Assembly (NCBI GenBank): GCA_001767435.1
Contig: MEKT01000180.1
Coordinates: 9,389-57,766, forward strand
Length of the DNA: 48,378 nt
From: Acidobacteria bacterium RIFCSPLOWO2_02_FULL_65_29
GTDB taxonomy: Bacteria; Acidobacteriota; Vicinamibacteria; Vicinamibacterales; CAVVIG01
Reading direction: 5' to 3'
The translations under genes were made by a program, and so were the position numbers. Positions 34,864 to 43,527 of the stretch are shown here, in pieces; position 1 is the first letter of the stretch; every line of letters begins with the position of its first letter. The notes under the pieces are model-generated. The model was not told the DNA's origin, made no database searches, and worked only from the letters and a program-made list of their open reading frames with translations.

Positions 34864-35493
34864 ATGCGGCTTGCCGGCCTGAACGCGCTACCGCGGGATG
34901 CGGCCGTCGGCGAGCTCCTTCGCTGCTGCAGCTCGACCACCTGGGCGCGGCGGATGGCCGAGCGAAGGCCGTTTGCCTTGGTGGACGAGGTGCGGCAGAC
35001 TGCCGACGACATCTGGCGGTCGCTCGGCCCCGCCAACTGGCGTGAAGCGTTTGCGGGTCATCCGCGTATCGGGGACACAGGTCAGAGACGTCCTGTTCTT
35101 GATACGCGCGAGGGCAGCGCCCGCGGCTCGAGCGAGCGCGAACGCGCGAGCGAGGCGAGCGGGGGTGGGGCCCCGCGAGCGTTGAGAAATGCCCCGAGCG
35201 CGTCTGGCGTGGGGGTGGGGCCCCACGCGAGTAGAGAATTGTCCGCGACCGAGCAATCAGGGATGGCGTTGGCGAGCGTGGATGTTCGGGAGCGGCTGGC
35301 GCGCGAAAACCGCGACTACGAGACGCGATTCGGATACATTTTCATCGTGTGTGCGACAGGGCGGTCGGCCGCCGAGACGCTCGGCCTCCTCGAGAGCCGG
35401 CTGCCGAATGCGCCGGCCGAGGAACTGGCGATCGCCGCGGAAGCGCAGCGACGTATCACACACCTCCGTCTGACGAGGCTTCTCGCATCATGA
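34864..35493 (+). CDS. uraD: OHCU decarboxylase (UraD) with repeat-derived insert
   Basis: UraD turns 2-oxo-4-hydroxy-4-carboxy-5-ureidoimidazoline into S-allantoin in urate breakdown. From ATG 34864 the product is 209 residues, about 40 longer than usual. It has LNALPRDAAVGELLRCCSST, the catalytic His in FAGHPRIGD, and RENRDYETRFGYIFIVCATG. Between HPRIG and SATEQSG lies an insert of about 45 residues (REGSARGSSERERASEASGG and following), encoded by palindromic repeats at about 35105-35235. The normal linker here is a short loop, so the fold may survive. It overlaps UraH by four bases (ATGA). Confidence 0.88.
   Translation: MRLAGLNALPRDAAVGELLRCCSSTTWARRMAERRPFALVDEVRQTADDIWRSLGPANWREAFAGHPRIGDTGQRRPVLDTREGSARGSSERERASEASGGGAPRALRNAPSASGVGVGPHASRELSATEQSGMALASVDVRERLARENRDYETRFGYIFIVCATGRSAAETLGLLESRLPNAPAEELAIAAEAQRRITHLRLTRLLAS
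35105..35235. repeat. Palindromic repeats (family P4) inside uraD
   Basis: GGGGGTGGGGCCCCGCGAGC (35161-35180) and GTGGGGGTGGGGCCCCACG (35209-35227) with GCGAGCGAGGCGAGC-type words between. The core GGGGTGGGGCCCC is shared with 18050-18063 and 45373-45390, and the GCGAGCGAGCGG words with the kinase-gene insert at 45805-45830. All of it is in frame. Confidence 0.8.
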
Positions 35494-35825
35494 TTACGAC
35501 TCACGTGCTCGACACTGCCAGGGGCAGGCCCGCCGCCGGCGTGACGGTCATTCTCGAAATGCGCCACCAGCACGACTGGATTCCCGTTGGGCGTGCCTCG
35601 ACGGACGAAAATGGCCGGGTCAACCTGACGGAAGAGAATTATCCGTTGTCGGTCGGCACGTACCGCCTGACCTTCGACACCGGCACGTACCATCAGGAGC
35701 AAGGCATCGTCGCGCCATTTTTCCCTGTGGTGAAGATTACGTTCAACGTCGAATCGGCCGACGAGGGGGTTCACGTGCCGCTGCTCGTGAGCCCCTTCGG
35801 GTACTCGACGTACAGAGGATCCTAA
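35490..35825 (+). CDS. uraH: 5-hydroxyisourate hydrolase (transthyretin-like)
   Basis: This 111-residue transthyretin-fold enzyme hydrolyses 5-hydroxyisourate to OHCU, the step before UraD. It starts MITTHVLDTARGRPAAGVTV (catalytic His), contains GRVNLTEE and YRLTFDTGTYH, and ends in HVPLLVSPFGYSTYRGS with the C-terminal YRGS active-site motif. The length is standard. The ATG overlaps the uraD stop, so the two are coupled. The next gene in the pathway, uricase, survives only as a remnant downstream. Confidence 0.95.
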   Translation: MITTHVLDTARGRPAAGVTVILEMRHQHDWIPVGRASTDENGRVNLTEENYPLSVGTYRLTFDTGTYHQEQGIVAPFFPVVKITFNVESADEGVHVPLLVSPFGYSTYRGS

Positions 35826-35829
35826 ATAC

Positions 35830-35935
35830 GCTCCACCACTGTGGAGACGGACACGTACGGAGGGCACAGGAACACCCCATGTGATGACCGCGACCTCCGC
35901 TCGTTCACTGTGGCCTCCGTGTCAGCGCCTTGAGC
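35830..35935. repeat. 9-nt array where most of the uricase gene should be
   Basis: Words based on CACCACTGTGGAGACGGACA and CCTCCGTGTCA flank the remnant; the second is roughly the reverse complement of the first. It resembles the array at 34020-34135. No gene is visible. Confidence 0.6.
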
Positions 35936-35937
35936 CG

Positions 35938-36033
35938 ATGACTCTTGTCTCGAATCGCTACGGCAATCCGAACGAGATTTTTGTGGCGACCGATCAGCCC
36001 TTTGGCGTGATCGAGGCGACGGTGAAGCGGTAG
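35938..36033 (+). pseudogene. Uricase (urate oxidase) C-terminal remnant
   Basis: A 31-codon frame ends in NRYGNPNEIFVATDQPFGVI and then EATVKR and stop. This is the conserved C-terminus of cofactor-free urate oxidase (NPNEVFVxTDxPxGxIExT-type). The remaining 250 or more residues are absent, and repeat DNA precedes the fragment directly. It lies between uraH and preA, where a uricase gene would be expected in a urate operon. Confidence 0.8.
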
Positions 36034-36058
36034 CGCGAGTCCGGTCCAGGAGATGCTC

Positions 36059-37192
36059 ATGTCTGTTGATCTGTCCACGACCTTCACCGGTCTTCGTTTT
36101 CGAAACCCGTTCCTGCTGTCCTCGGCGCCGCCGACCGAATCGGAGTCGAACATCACGCGTGCGTTCGACGCCGGCTGGGGTGGAGTGGTCACCAAGACCA
36201 TCGGCCTCCACCCGGTCGTGAACGTGGTCGGGCCGAAGACAAAGTTCCTGCGTGCCGACGCCGATTCGCCGCATCTCTCGATGAAGAAACGGCCGAACAC
36301 GGCGCTCCATTCCTCCTGGAACTGGGAGCTCATCTCGGACAAGGCGCTCGACTGGTGGGTGCCGCGGCTCGGACGCATCAAGAAGGCGTTTCCCGATCAC
36401 GTTCTGGTGGCGTCGATCATGGCGGGTTCCGGCAACGACACCGAGCTCAGGCACTGGCAGACGCTGGCCCTCGCGTGCCAGAACGAGGGGTGCGACGCGC
36501 TCGAGATCAATCTCTCGTGTCCGCATATGGACCGCGAGGACATGGGATCGAACATCGGCAAGGATCGCGAGCTCGTGTCGGTGGTCACCAAGGTCGTGAA
36601 GGAAGTCTCGCGGGTCCCTGTCTGGGCCAAGCTCACGCCCTCGACGACCGACATCGTCGTCGAGGCGCGCGGCGCGTTTCTCGGCGGAGCCGACGCGATC
36701 TCTTCGTCGAACACGTTCACCTCGCTGCCGCTCATCGACGCCGAGACGCTCGAGTTCGAGGTGCATGTCGACGGCCTGGTGTCGACCGGAGGCCTGGGCG
36801 GGCCGGCCATTCTGCCGCTGTCGCTCGCGAAGATGTCGCAGCTGACGCAGGCGTTTCCCGACCGCAGCTTCTCGGGGATCGGCGGCATCTCGAATTTCGA
36901 GCATGCCCTCAGCTATTTTCTGCTCGGATGCGGTACCGTCCAGATTTGCACGGCCGCGATGCTCGATCACGCGGTGGGCCCCAACGTGATCAAGGAGCTC
37001 ACGGCCGGGCTGACGCGCTTCCTCGAGGCGCACGGCGACAGGGGGTGGACGCGCGTCGCCGACTTTGTCGGCCGGCACCGCGACCGCATTGTCGCCCAGT
37101 CGCAGATCCGCCGGCCCGACGAGAAAGAGTACCACGGCGGTCACGACGGTGCGGAGGGCTATGCCGCCCCGGAGGAAGCTGTCCGAAGCTGA
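36059..37192 (+). CDS. preA: Dihydropyrimidine dehydrogenase subunit PreA
   Basis: PreA is the FMN subunit that reduces uracil and thymine to the dihydro forms with NADH, together with PreT. The 377-residue product has FRNPFLLSSAPPTESESNIT, the general-acid Cys154 in INLSCPHMDRED, WAKLTPSTTDI and GLGGPAILPLSLA. The C-terminal ferredoxin domain of full-length PreA is lacking, as in many short bacterial forms. AGGAG at 36047-36051 fits ATG 36059 better than ATG 36053. PreT is not in the window. Confidence 0.93.
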   Translation: MSVDLSTTFTGLRFRNPFLLSSAPPTESESNITRAFDAGWGGVVTKTIGLHPVVNVVGPKTKFLRADADSPHLSMKKRPNTALHSSWNWELISDKALDWWVPRLGRIKKAFPDHVLVASIMAGSGNDTELRHWQTLALACQNEGCDALEINLSCPHMDREDMGSNIGKDRELVSVVTKVVKEVSRVPVWAKLTPSTTDIVVEARGAFLGGADAISSSNTFTSLPLIDAETLEFEVHVDGLVSTGGLGGPAILPLSLAKMSQLTQAFPDRSFSGIGGISNFEHALSYFLLGCGTVQICTAAMLDHAVGPNVIKELTAGLTRFLEAHGDRGWTRVADFVGRHRDRIVAQSQIRRPDEKEYHGGHDGAEGYAAPEEAVRS

Positions 37193-37202
37193 TCGTTCGT
37201 TG

Positions 37203-37610
37203 ATGGCTCCTGTCTTGCTCTACGACGGCGCGTGCGGCTTCTGCGCTGAAAGCGTCCAGCTGGTTCTGAGGCACGACCGGCGCGGCGTGGCGCGGTTCGC
37301 GCCCGTGCAGGGTGCGTTCGGGACGGCTCTGGTCGCGCGGCATCCCGAGCTGCAATCGGTCGATTCGATGGTCTGGGTCGAGTCCTCGGCCGGCGGGTCG
37401 GAGCGGGTGTTTGTCCGGTCCGCCGCGGCGCTGCGGGTGGCCCGGTATCTGGGCGGCATCTGGCGCGTGCTGGTCCTGGGGTACGTGCTGCCGGCTGCCG
37501 TGCGCGACCGACTCTACGATTTCATCGCCCGCCATCGCCATCAGATCATGGGTGCACGCGACACGTGCCTGATCGTGCCGCCGGAGCTTCGCTCACGATT
37601 TCTTCCGTGA
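37203..37610 (+). CDS. DCC family thiol-disulfide oxidoreductase-like protein (DUF393)
   Basis: This 135-residue protein carries the family signature VLLYDGACGFCAESVQLVLR (DGxCxxC at residues 8-14), then FAPVQGAFGTAL and a putative membrane-associated segment YLGGIWRVLVLGYVLPAAVR, ending DTCLIVPPELRSRFLP. DUF393 proteins are small thioredoxin-like proteins of unknown substrate. It starts 10 bases after preA, so the two are probably co-transcribed. Confidence 0.92.
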   Translation: MAPVLLYDGACGFCAESVQLVLRHDRRGVARFAPVQGAFGTALVARHPELQSVDSMVWVESSAGGSERVFVRSAAALRVARYLGGIWRVLVLGYVLPAAVRDRLYDFIARHRHQIMGARDTCLIVPPELRSRFLP

Positions 37611-37693
37611 GCCTAGTGTGGAACGCGGTGCGATTTTTACGGTAAATTCGCAGCCTGCTCTTAGAAACGTTTCGTTCGTTTTGGCGTCCAACT

Positions 37694-37765
37694 GTCGAGC
37701 ACCGAAGCACCCATGCACCCTGGCACGCTGCACCCGAGCGCCCTTGCACCTAAGCACCCGTGCAC
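37694..37765. repeat. 8-nt array running into a gene start
   Basis: GCACC recurs every 8 bases for nine units with one 7-base step. The array runs through ATG 37713 and would encode HPGTLHPSALAPKHP, so the signal peptide of the downstream gene is preceded by repeat-coded residues. Confidence 0.7.
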
Positions 37766-38548
37766 CCGCGCTTGTCTTGTCGCCGCTCTCTGTCTCGCGG
37801 CGATCCCGGTGTGCCACGCGACTGCGCAAACGCCGGACGCCGGCCTCGTCCTGGCTGCTGCCCGGGACGCGCTCGGCGGCGAGAAACGTCTGTCGGCGGT
37901 CCGCAGCGTTGTCGTAACCGGGCGGACCCGTCAGGTGCGCGGCGAGAGCCTGGTGCCGATCGAGTTCGAGATCTCGTTCGAGCTGCCCGATAAGCACGTC
38001 CGCCGCGACGAGATTCCGGCGCAGGAGAGCGGCCCGACGACCATCGGCTTCAACGGCGGAGCGCTCATCCAGATACCAGTTCCTCCGGCGCCCGTTCTTC
38101 CCGTGCGGACGGGCGGGCCTCCGGCGCCAGGACCCGCTCAGCTCGAGGCCACGCGCAACGCGCGGGTGACCGTCGTGAAACAGGATTTCGCGCGTCTGGC
38201 GCTCGGCATGTTTGCGGCGTCATTCGGCGGCTATCCGCTCACGTTCACGTACGTCGGTGAATCCGAAGCGCCACAGGGCAAAGCCGACGTGATCGACGTG
38301 ACAGCCTCCGGGCCGCCGGAGCCCGATCCACCGTTCCCGAGCGTGGCCAGGCTCCGCCCGAGGGGGCGCGCGGCCGGGGTCCCGCGCCAGGCCCTACCAA
38401 CTTCTTGGCGCGCTTCTTCGTCTACAGGGATACGCACCCGCCCATCATGTTGAGCTACAGTGGCACGCTCACGTCTCCGTTGTTCGGCGTGCCGACGCTC
38501 GTCGTCAACCCACGCAAAGTGGACCTCGGACTCGGCTTCAACTTCTGA
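37713..38548 (+). pseudogene. Secreted hypothetical protein, frameshifted
   Basis: The first frame encodes a signal peptide (CLVAALCLAAIPVCHATAQ) and a conserved-looking domain (AAARDALGGEKRLSAVRSVV, LGMFAASFGGYPLTFTYVGE, KADVIDVTASG). It loses sense after about 38330. In another frame, from about 38396, the text resumes TNFLARFFVYRDTHPPIMLS and runs to VNPRKVDLGLGFNF and a stop at 38548. A one-base loss would join them. In such acidobacterial proteins the sensor part is normally followed by the xHLPLMLS-type strand, which is what the second frame supplies. No function is assigned. Confidence 0.6.
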
Positions 38549-38570
38549 ACTTGTGCCGGGCGACCCCTCG

Positions 38571-40142
38571 ATGCCCGATCGCGCCGCGGCCGATATCGTC
38601 CTGATCAACCCGCGCTTCGAGGCGTCGTACTGGGGCCTCGAGCACGCGCTGCCGCTCTTCGGCAAGCGGGCGGCAATGCCCGTGGCCAGCCTTCCGCTTC
38701 TTGCCGCTCTGACGCCGTCCGAGCACCGTGTCACGATTCTCGACGAGAACGTCGAGACGCTCGACTTCGATCGGATCGCACGCGCCGACATCGTGGGCCT
38801 GACCGGGATGAGCGTGCAGCGCGCGCGGATGCGCGCGATCCTCGCCGAGCTGAAGGGGCGAGGCGTGTTCACGGTCGTGGGCGGCCCTTGGGTGAGCGTG
38901 CACGAGACGTATTTCTGCGACCTGGTGCGGACGATCTTCGTCGGCGAGGCCGAGGAGACGTGGCCGCAATTTCTCGAGGACTGGCGCGCTGGTCAGCCGC
39001 GCCGCCGCTACGAGCAGAGCGGGCGGACGGACATGACCCTGGTGCCGCTGCCGCGCTACGACCTGCTCGACATGCGGCAGTATCTGTTCGGCAGCATCCA
39101 GTTCTCGCGCGGCTGTCCGTTTCAGTGCGAGTTCTGCGACATCATCGTGACGTTCGGCCGCCGCCCACGGCTGAAGACGCCGTCACAAATCATTCGAGAG
39201 CTCGCGACTCTGCGCACGCTCGGCACCGAGATCGTGTTCATCGTCGACGACAACCTGATCGGCAACAAGAAGGCGATTCGGCCGCTGCTCGAGGCGCTCG
39301 GCGAGTGGCAGGAAAGCAACGGCTTCCCATTCATCTTCGTGACCGAAGCGTCGCTCGATCTGGCGGAAGACGAGGGCCTGATGCGCCTGATGCTCGATGC
39401 CAACATCCTGAGCGTCTTCATCGGCATCGAGAGCCCGAACGAGGCGTCGATAGTCGAGACGCTGAAGCATCAGAACGTGAAGGCCGATCGCAGCATGGTC
39501 GATCGAGTTCGGGCCGTGCAAGAAAGCGGACTCGAGGTGTGGTCCGGCATGATCCTCGGCTTCGACAACGACGATGAGAAGATCTTCGCGGCGCAACGTC
39601 AGTTTCTCGAGGAGGCGAGGATTGCGCAGGCCATGATCGGCATGCTTTTCGCTGTTCCGAAAACGCCGCTGCACGCCCGGCTCAGCAGGGAAGGCCGGCT
39701 CGATCCCGAGGACGACTCGCCGTTTGGAACGAACGTGATCCCCGCGCGCCTGAGCCGCGAGGCGCTTCGCGACGGCTACGTTCGGTTGATGGAAGACGTC
39801 TATCAGCCTGACGCGTATTTCGAGCGGCTGGCGGCCGGGCTCGGCGATGGCTCGCGGCCGTTCGCGCCGGCCCGCGCGCGCTACTGGCTGCGCCACCCGA
39901 TGGCGCGCCTGAAGGGACAGTCGATCAACATGGCCCGTGCTGTCGTGCTGTACGCGCGTCTGATGCGTCGGGTCGAGGAGGCCACGCTCCGCCGACGTTA
40001 TCGCCGCGAGCTCCGCCGGCAGTTCCTCTCGCATCGCGATCCCGGGTATCTGCTCGGGTATCTCATCAGGTGCGCGATGCACTACCACCACTACAAGCTG
40101 ACCCGCGAGATGGCAGGCGCTCGCGCAATCAACTCCATCTGA
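38571..40142 (+). CDS. B12-binding radical SAM protein (DUF4070-type C-terminus)
   Basis: The 523-residue product has an N-terminal cobalamin-binding-like fold (IVLINPRFEASYWGLEHALP, VGLTGMSVQRARMRAI, VVGGPWVS), a radical SAM core with Cys182, Cys186 and Cys189 (SRGCPFQCEFCD), and a C-terminal helical region (RLSREALRDGYVRLMEDVYQ and following) typical of DUF4070. Family members include the hopanoid C-2 methylase HpnP, but I see nothing to fix the substrate. ATG 38571 follows the previous frame by 22 bases. It has no biosynthetic neighbours. Confidence 0.85.
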   Translation: MPDRAAADIVLINPRFEASYWGLEHALPLFGKRAAMPVASLPLLAALTPSEHRVTILDENVETLDFDRIARADIVGLTGMSVQRARMRAILAELKGRGVFTVVGGPWVSVHETYFCDLVRTIFVGEAEETWPQFLEDWRAGQPRRRYEQSGRTDMTLVPLPRYDLLDMRQYLFGSIQFSRGCPFQCEFCDIIVTFGRRPRLKTPSQIIRELATLRTLGTEIVFIVDDNLIGNKKAIRPLLEALGEWQESNGFPFIFVTEASLDLAEDEGLMRLMLDANILSVFIGIESPNEASIVETLKHQNVKADRSMVDRVRAVQESGLEVWSGMILGFDNDDEKIFAAQRQFLEEARIAQAMIGMLFAVPKTPLHARLSREGRLDPEDDSPFGTNVIPARLSREALRDGYVRLMEDVYQPDAYFERLAAGLGDGSRPFAPARARYWLRHPMARLKGQSINMARAVVLYARLMRRVEEATLRRRYRRELRRQFLSHRDPGYLLGYLIRCAMHYHHYKLTREMAGARAINSI

Positions 40143-40272
40143 CTCCTCTCGCGCAGCTCACGCCCCATGCTGAACGTCGAACGTCGTGTCGAGCGTGCAG
40201 CACGTTGCACGTCGCACGCACAGAACGCCGCACACCGCACGTAGAACGCAGAACGGCCCTCGCCGGCGACCG
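40143..40272. repeat. Heptamer array after the B12 radical SAM gene
   Basis: GAACGTC GAACGTC, GCACGTT GCACGTC GCACGCA, and GCACGTA GAACGCA GAACGGC (about 40173-40262). The words are in phase over long parts. Confidence 0.65.
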
Positions 40273-40605
40273 TCACGTTCGTCTGTTTTCGAGGATTCTG
40301 ACGAACGACTTGCCCCGCAGCTCGTCGACTGTCAGACCGCTCAGCTCCAGCGCTTCGGCTTCCGTGATGGATCCGCAGTTCCGCGCGCGCAGAAAATAGT
40401 TCAGCGGGCCCTGTCCGGGTTGATCGTGTCCTCGTTGCTGGTGTCGTTGGACCACAGCAGCCTAGCCGTCGGCGTGTGCTCGTCCAACTTGATCATGCGT
40501 GCGCCGCTGTAACGCCACTGCCTCCGCCGCGACTCTGGAGCGAGGCAGGCGCGGATTGGAGACCCAACGCGAGCACGGCGGCCAGCGCAGGAGCGGCGTG
40601 CGCAT
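40273..40605 (-). pseudogene. Small secreted protein, multiply frameshifted
   Basis: On the minus strand GAGGAGG (40611-40617) precedes ATG 40605 by five bases. Joining frames gives MRTP, then a signal-peptide-like APALAAVLALGLQSAPASLQ, then WRYSGARMIKLDEHTPTARL and LWSNDTSNEDTINPDRA, then PLNYFLRARNCGSITEAEAL and ELSGLTVDELRGKSFVRILE to a stop at 40273. Three one-base shifts are needed in 330 bases. The good ribosome-binding site and signal peptide suggest a once-functional gene. I do not recognise the family. Confidence 0.5.
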
Positions 40606-40747
40606 GCGAACCTCCTCGATCAGGGTGGGCGGAGCCTAGCAGAAGACAGCACGAGCCCCAAACGGATTCCGATACCGCCGATCGCGCGTTCAGCCCGCGT
40701 CATCGGCGGAACCGAGAGAGTGGTAGACTGCGGCCACCGGAGGCGCC

Positions 40748-41998
40748 ATGTCACGCTTTACGCTGGTCTGTGGGCTTTCAACTCTCCTTGTGTCGGCCGT
40801 CCTCCTGCAGCCGAGCGTGTCGTCGCAGGCACCGGCGCCGACGCGTACCGCTGAATTCTTGAAGCAGCGGGCCGAGGATTTCACCAAACGGTCGAACGCC
40901 CTTGAAGCATCCGGCCTCGCGCAACCGTTCCAAGGCATCACGGCGAACGGGCAGGTCGAATCGGGCCTGTTTGCGATTCGCTCGACCGGTGTCTCGACCG
41001 AGCCGGTCCGCAAGGCGGCCGACACGTTTCTGGCCGCGCTCACGAAGCCGCAGCGCGACAAGACGGTTTTTGGCGTCGACGATCCCGAGTGGCGCAGGTG
41101 GATGAACCAGGATTTCTACATCCGCCAGGGCGTGAGCTTCCTCGAGATGACCGAGGTGCAGCGCGACGTCGCGATCGGGCTGTTGCGCGCCTCGCTGAGC
41201 GCGAAAGGGCTGAAGCAGACGCGCGACATCATGCGGCTCAATCACACGCTCGGCGAGCTGAACGAGAACGACTTCGATCGCTACGGCGAGTGGCGGTATC
41301 ACATCACGGTGATGGGTACGCCCTCGGCGAGCGAGCCCTGGGGCTGGCAGCTCGATGGCCACCACGCCATCATCAACTACTTCGTGCTGGGCGATCAGGT
41401 CGCCATGACGCCGGTCTTTGCCGGATCGGAGCCGGTCACGGCACAGGCAGGCAGGTTCAAGGGCACGACGGTGTTGCAGGATGAGCAGGGCGCAGGCGTC
41501 GCGCTGGTCAACGCGCTCACGGCGGATCAGCGCCGGAAAGCGATTCTCAGGGTCTCGAAAACCGGGAACGAAAATCTCACCGAAGCCTGGAAAGACAATG
41601 TGGTGCTCGACTACGCGGGCCTACGCGTCTCGGAGATGACCGACCGACAGCGACAGCAGCTGCTGGATCTGGTCGCGCTCTACATCAACAACATGGACGA
41701 TGGCCACGCTCGCGTGAAGATGGACGAGGTGCGGCGCCATCTGGATCGGACCTGGTTCGCGTGGGTCGGCGCCACAGGCCCAGAGGGCGTCTTCTACTAC
41801 CGCGTCCACAGCCCGTCCGTCCTGATCGAGTTCGATCACCAGGTGCCCGCGAACCTGAGACAGTACGCGAAGGATCCCAACGCCCCGAACCACGAGCACA
41901 TCCACACCGTCGTTCGCACGCCGAACGGGAACGATTACGGGAAGGATCTGCTGCGGCTGCACTACGCCCAGCACCCGCACTCCACCGCTCAGCCCTGA
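40748..41998 (+). CDS. DUF3500 domain secreted protein
   Basis: This 416-residue protein has a signal peptide (LVCGLSTLLVSAVLLQPSVS) and the DUF3500 body: GVSFLEMTEVQRDVAIGLLR, LGELNENDFDRYGEWRYHIT, GWQLDGHHAIINYFVLGDQV, MDDGHARVKMDEVRRHLDRT and FYYRVHSPSVLIEFDHQVP. Several conserved His, Asp and Trp residues suggest a metal or ligand site, but the role is unknown. A CGGAGGCGCC ribosome-binding site precedes ATG 40748. A TAGACT -10-like box lies about 20 bases upstream of the start. Confidence 0.92.
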   Translation: MSRFTLVCGLSTLLVSAVLLQPSVSSQAPAPTRTAEFLKQRAEDFTKRSNALEASGLAQPFQGITANGQVESGLFAIRSTGVSTEPVRKAADTFLAALTKPQRDKTVFGVDDPEWRRWMNQDFYIRQGVSFLEMTEVQRDVAIGLLRASLSAKGLKQTRDIMRLNHTLGELNENDFDRYGEWRYHITVMGTPSASEPWGWQLDGHHAIINYFVLGDQVAMTPVFAGSEPVTAQAGRFKGTTVLQDEQGAGVALVNALTADQRRKAILRVSKTGNENLTEAWKDNVVLDYAGLRVSEMTDRQRQQLLDLVALYINNMDDGHARVKMDEVRRHLDRTWFAWVGATGPEGVFYYRVHSPSVLIEFDHQVPANLRQYAKDPNAPNHEHIHTVVRTPNGNDYGKDLLRLHYAQHPHSTAQP

Positions 41999-42003
41999 AC
42001 ACG

Positions 42004-42366
42004 ATGGGTCTGACGTTCGTCAAGGTCAGAGTGGGCAATCCGGCCAACGTCATCGCGCTGACGCCGAAGAGGTCACTGCCTCGTCGATTCGGGCGCCGTG
42101 TATTCGCTGATTCCCCGACGCGTTCTGCAGAAGCTCGGCATCAAGCCGCACTCCATCCGCGAGTTCGTGCTCGCCAACGGCGAGGTCATTCGCCGGCGCC
42201 TGGCGACGGCGACCTTCGAATAGGAGGGGCGGCGCCGCGACTCCATGGTCATTGTGGGCGAGCCGGGCGACGCGCGCTCCTCGGCGCGACGACGCTGGAA
42301 GGCTTCGGGCTGGTCTTGGATCCCTTTCGGCGAGAGCTTCGGCCGATGAAGCTCCCGCTCAAGTAG
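42004..42366 (+). pseudogene. Clan AA aspartic protease, degenerate
   Basis: The frames together spell a single-domain retropepsin-like protease. MGLTFVKVRVGNPANVIAL is in one frame; a second frame has CLVDSGAVYSLIPRRVLQKL with the catalytic DSG, then HSIREFVLANGEVIRRRLAT and TFE. A TAG stop replaces the expected Tyr codon before EGRR. The C-terminus LLGATTLEGFGLVLDPFRRE is in a third frame. One nonsense codon and at least two frameshifts make it a pseudogene, six bases after DUF3500. Confidence 0.8.
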
Positions 42367-42391
42367 TAGGTGCGGAGGTGGCGGCGCTCTC

Positions 42392-42937
42392 CTATTGCGG
42401 CATCGCCAGCAGATGATCCGGGTCGACGCGGAACACGAGATACTCGATCCCTCCAGCGTCGATGGACGTAAACCCGTGCGCGACGCCCGGCGGGATGATC
42501 TGGATGTCGCCGGGGCCGAGCTTCGTGCTCTTGGCGTTCTGAATCGGGCTGTTGCTGCTCATGCTCGGGCCGATCGTCCTGGACACGGTCGCGCCTCGTG
42601 TGCCGCCAGCCATGGTCCCCGTCACCTGCGTTCCCGTTCCCCTGAGGACGTAGTAGATCTCGGTGATCGTGTCGTGGCTGAGCGAGTTTTGGAATGTTCC
42701 GGCGGGCCTGGCGACCACAGCCACTGCAACGTTGTATCCACCCTCGTCTTGCAGGCTGATGATCCGGTCGTTGACCGTCACGCCTGGTTTCAGCGCCTGC
42801 AAGGCCTTCTGCACGGCCTCTTGGATGGCCGGGTTCATGACCTCAACAGACTTCGTCGGTGTCTCCCCCTGCGCAAACGCGCGCGCGGGCAACAGCGCGA
42901 CAACCACTGCGAGCATCCAGGGCGTAGCGTTCCGCAT
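42392..42937 (-). CDS. Secreted cupin domain protein
   Basis: This 181-residue protein has a signal peptide (LAVVVALLPARAFAQG) and a cupin-like barrel. The first cupin motif is degenerate: SLSHDTITEIYYVLRGTGTQ contains the Glu and Tyr of the usual G(X)HxH...E...G pattern. The second is LGPGDIQIIPPGVAHGFTSI with the conserved PxGxxH. The metal-binding set seems partly changed. It could be a sensor or a small-molecule isomerase; no function is assigned. It is followed by the toxin-antitoxin pair in the same direction. Confidence 0.8.
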   Translation of the reverse strand: MRNATPWMLAVVVALLPARAFAQGETPTKSVEVMNPAIQEAVQKALQALKPGVTVNDRIISLQDEGGYNVAVAVVARPAGTFQNSLSHDTITEIYYVLRGTGTQVTGTMAGGTRGATVSRTIGPSMSSNSPIQNAKSTKLGPGDIQIIPPGVAHGFTSIDAGGIEYLVFRVDPDHLLAMPQ

Positions 42938-42955
42938 GTCGGTCTCCTTCGGTTA

Positions 42956-43285
42956 TCAGAGCACTTTCAACTCGGGCCAGTCGAGGACGTACCCCACCGC
43001 ACGCTTCACTTCCCGCGTGCGGAAGGCAGCGAGGGCGCCGATACGAGTGCCGACGAGCGCCTTGGCAATCACGTGGATGTTGTCGAAGTTGATGGCGGAG
43101 GGACGCTTGAGGCCTTCCTCGATGCCCACGGCGATCTCCTGCGGGATCCCGCGCAGAGTCGACGTCACTTCAGCGACCACGACCTTGTTCAGATACGTGT
43201 AGGCAGGGGTGCGCGACATCAACAGAACAGGGCGTCGTCCAATTGGCTTGGGCATGTTGGCCCAGCGAATCTCGTACTGCGTCAC
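42956..43285 (-). CDS. MazF/PemK family toxin
   Basis: This 109-residue protein starts at GTG 43285, overlapping the antitoxin stop by four bases (GTGA), as is usual for such pairs. The MazF features are YEIRWANMPKPIGRRPVLLM, VVVAEVTSTLRGIPQEIAVG and SAINFDNIHVIAKALVGTRI. MazF toxins cut mRNA (or tRNA) at short sequences when the antitoxin is degraded. The longer frame to 43327 would overlap the antitoxin too far. The RNA target sequence is unknown. Confidence 0.9.
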   Translation of the reverse strand: MTQYEIRWANMPKPIGRRPVLLMSRTPAYTYLNKVVVAEVTSTLRGIPQEIAVGIEEGLKRPSAINFDNIHVIAKALVGTRIGALAAFRTREVKRAVGYVLDWPELKVL

Positions 43286-43527
43286 CGCTGAACCTTGCGG
43301 CGCGTTGCCCGGGGCGCCGGCTCCCAAACCGCCGAATCTACGTAGACGTCACGGCCAGCATCAGGCTGGCGTCGATACGCCTGGGCCGTCGCCTGCTCTT
43401 CAAGCTCCCACAGGGCTCGTCGCAGGGCAGCACGGATGAACTCCGACCGACGGCGCACGCGACTCGGCGCCACGCGCTCCAGCCGCGCTGCCGTGTCGTC
43501 GTCCAACTCGACCAGCACTTTGATCAT
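43282..43527 (-). CDS. Ribbon-helix-helix antitoxin of the MazF-like pair
   Basis: This 81-residue protein begins MIKVLVELDDDTAARLERVA and continues SRVRRRSEFIRAALRRALWE, the strand-helix-helix of a MetJ/Arc-type DNA-binding domain. The C-terminal half (YRRQPDAGRDVYVDSAVWEP) would bind and neutralise the toxin. It is translated first, as usual, and probably represses its own promoter. An AT-rich stretch just upstream (ATATACTTGTCTATATG on the minus strand) probably holds the promoter and operator. Confidence 0.88.
   Translation of the reverse strand: MIKVLVELDDDTAARLERVAPSRVRRRSEFIRAALRRALWELEEQATAQAYRRQPDAGRDVYVDSAVWEPAPRATRRKVQR

Noticed and set aside
35822-37144. 440-codon open frame on the minus strand
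   Set aside because: It lies antisense to preA and the uricase remnant and has no recognisable domain.
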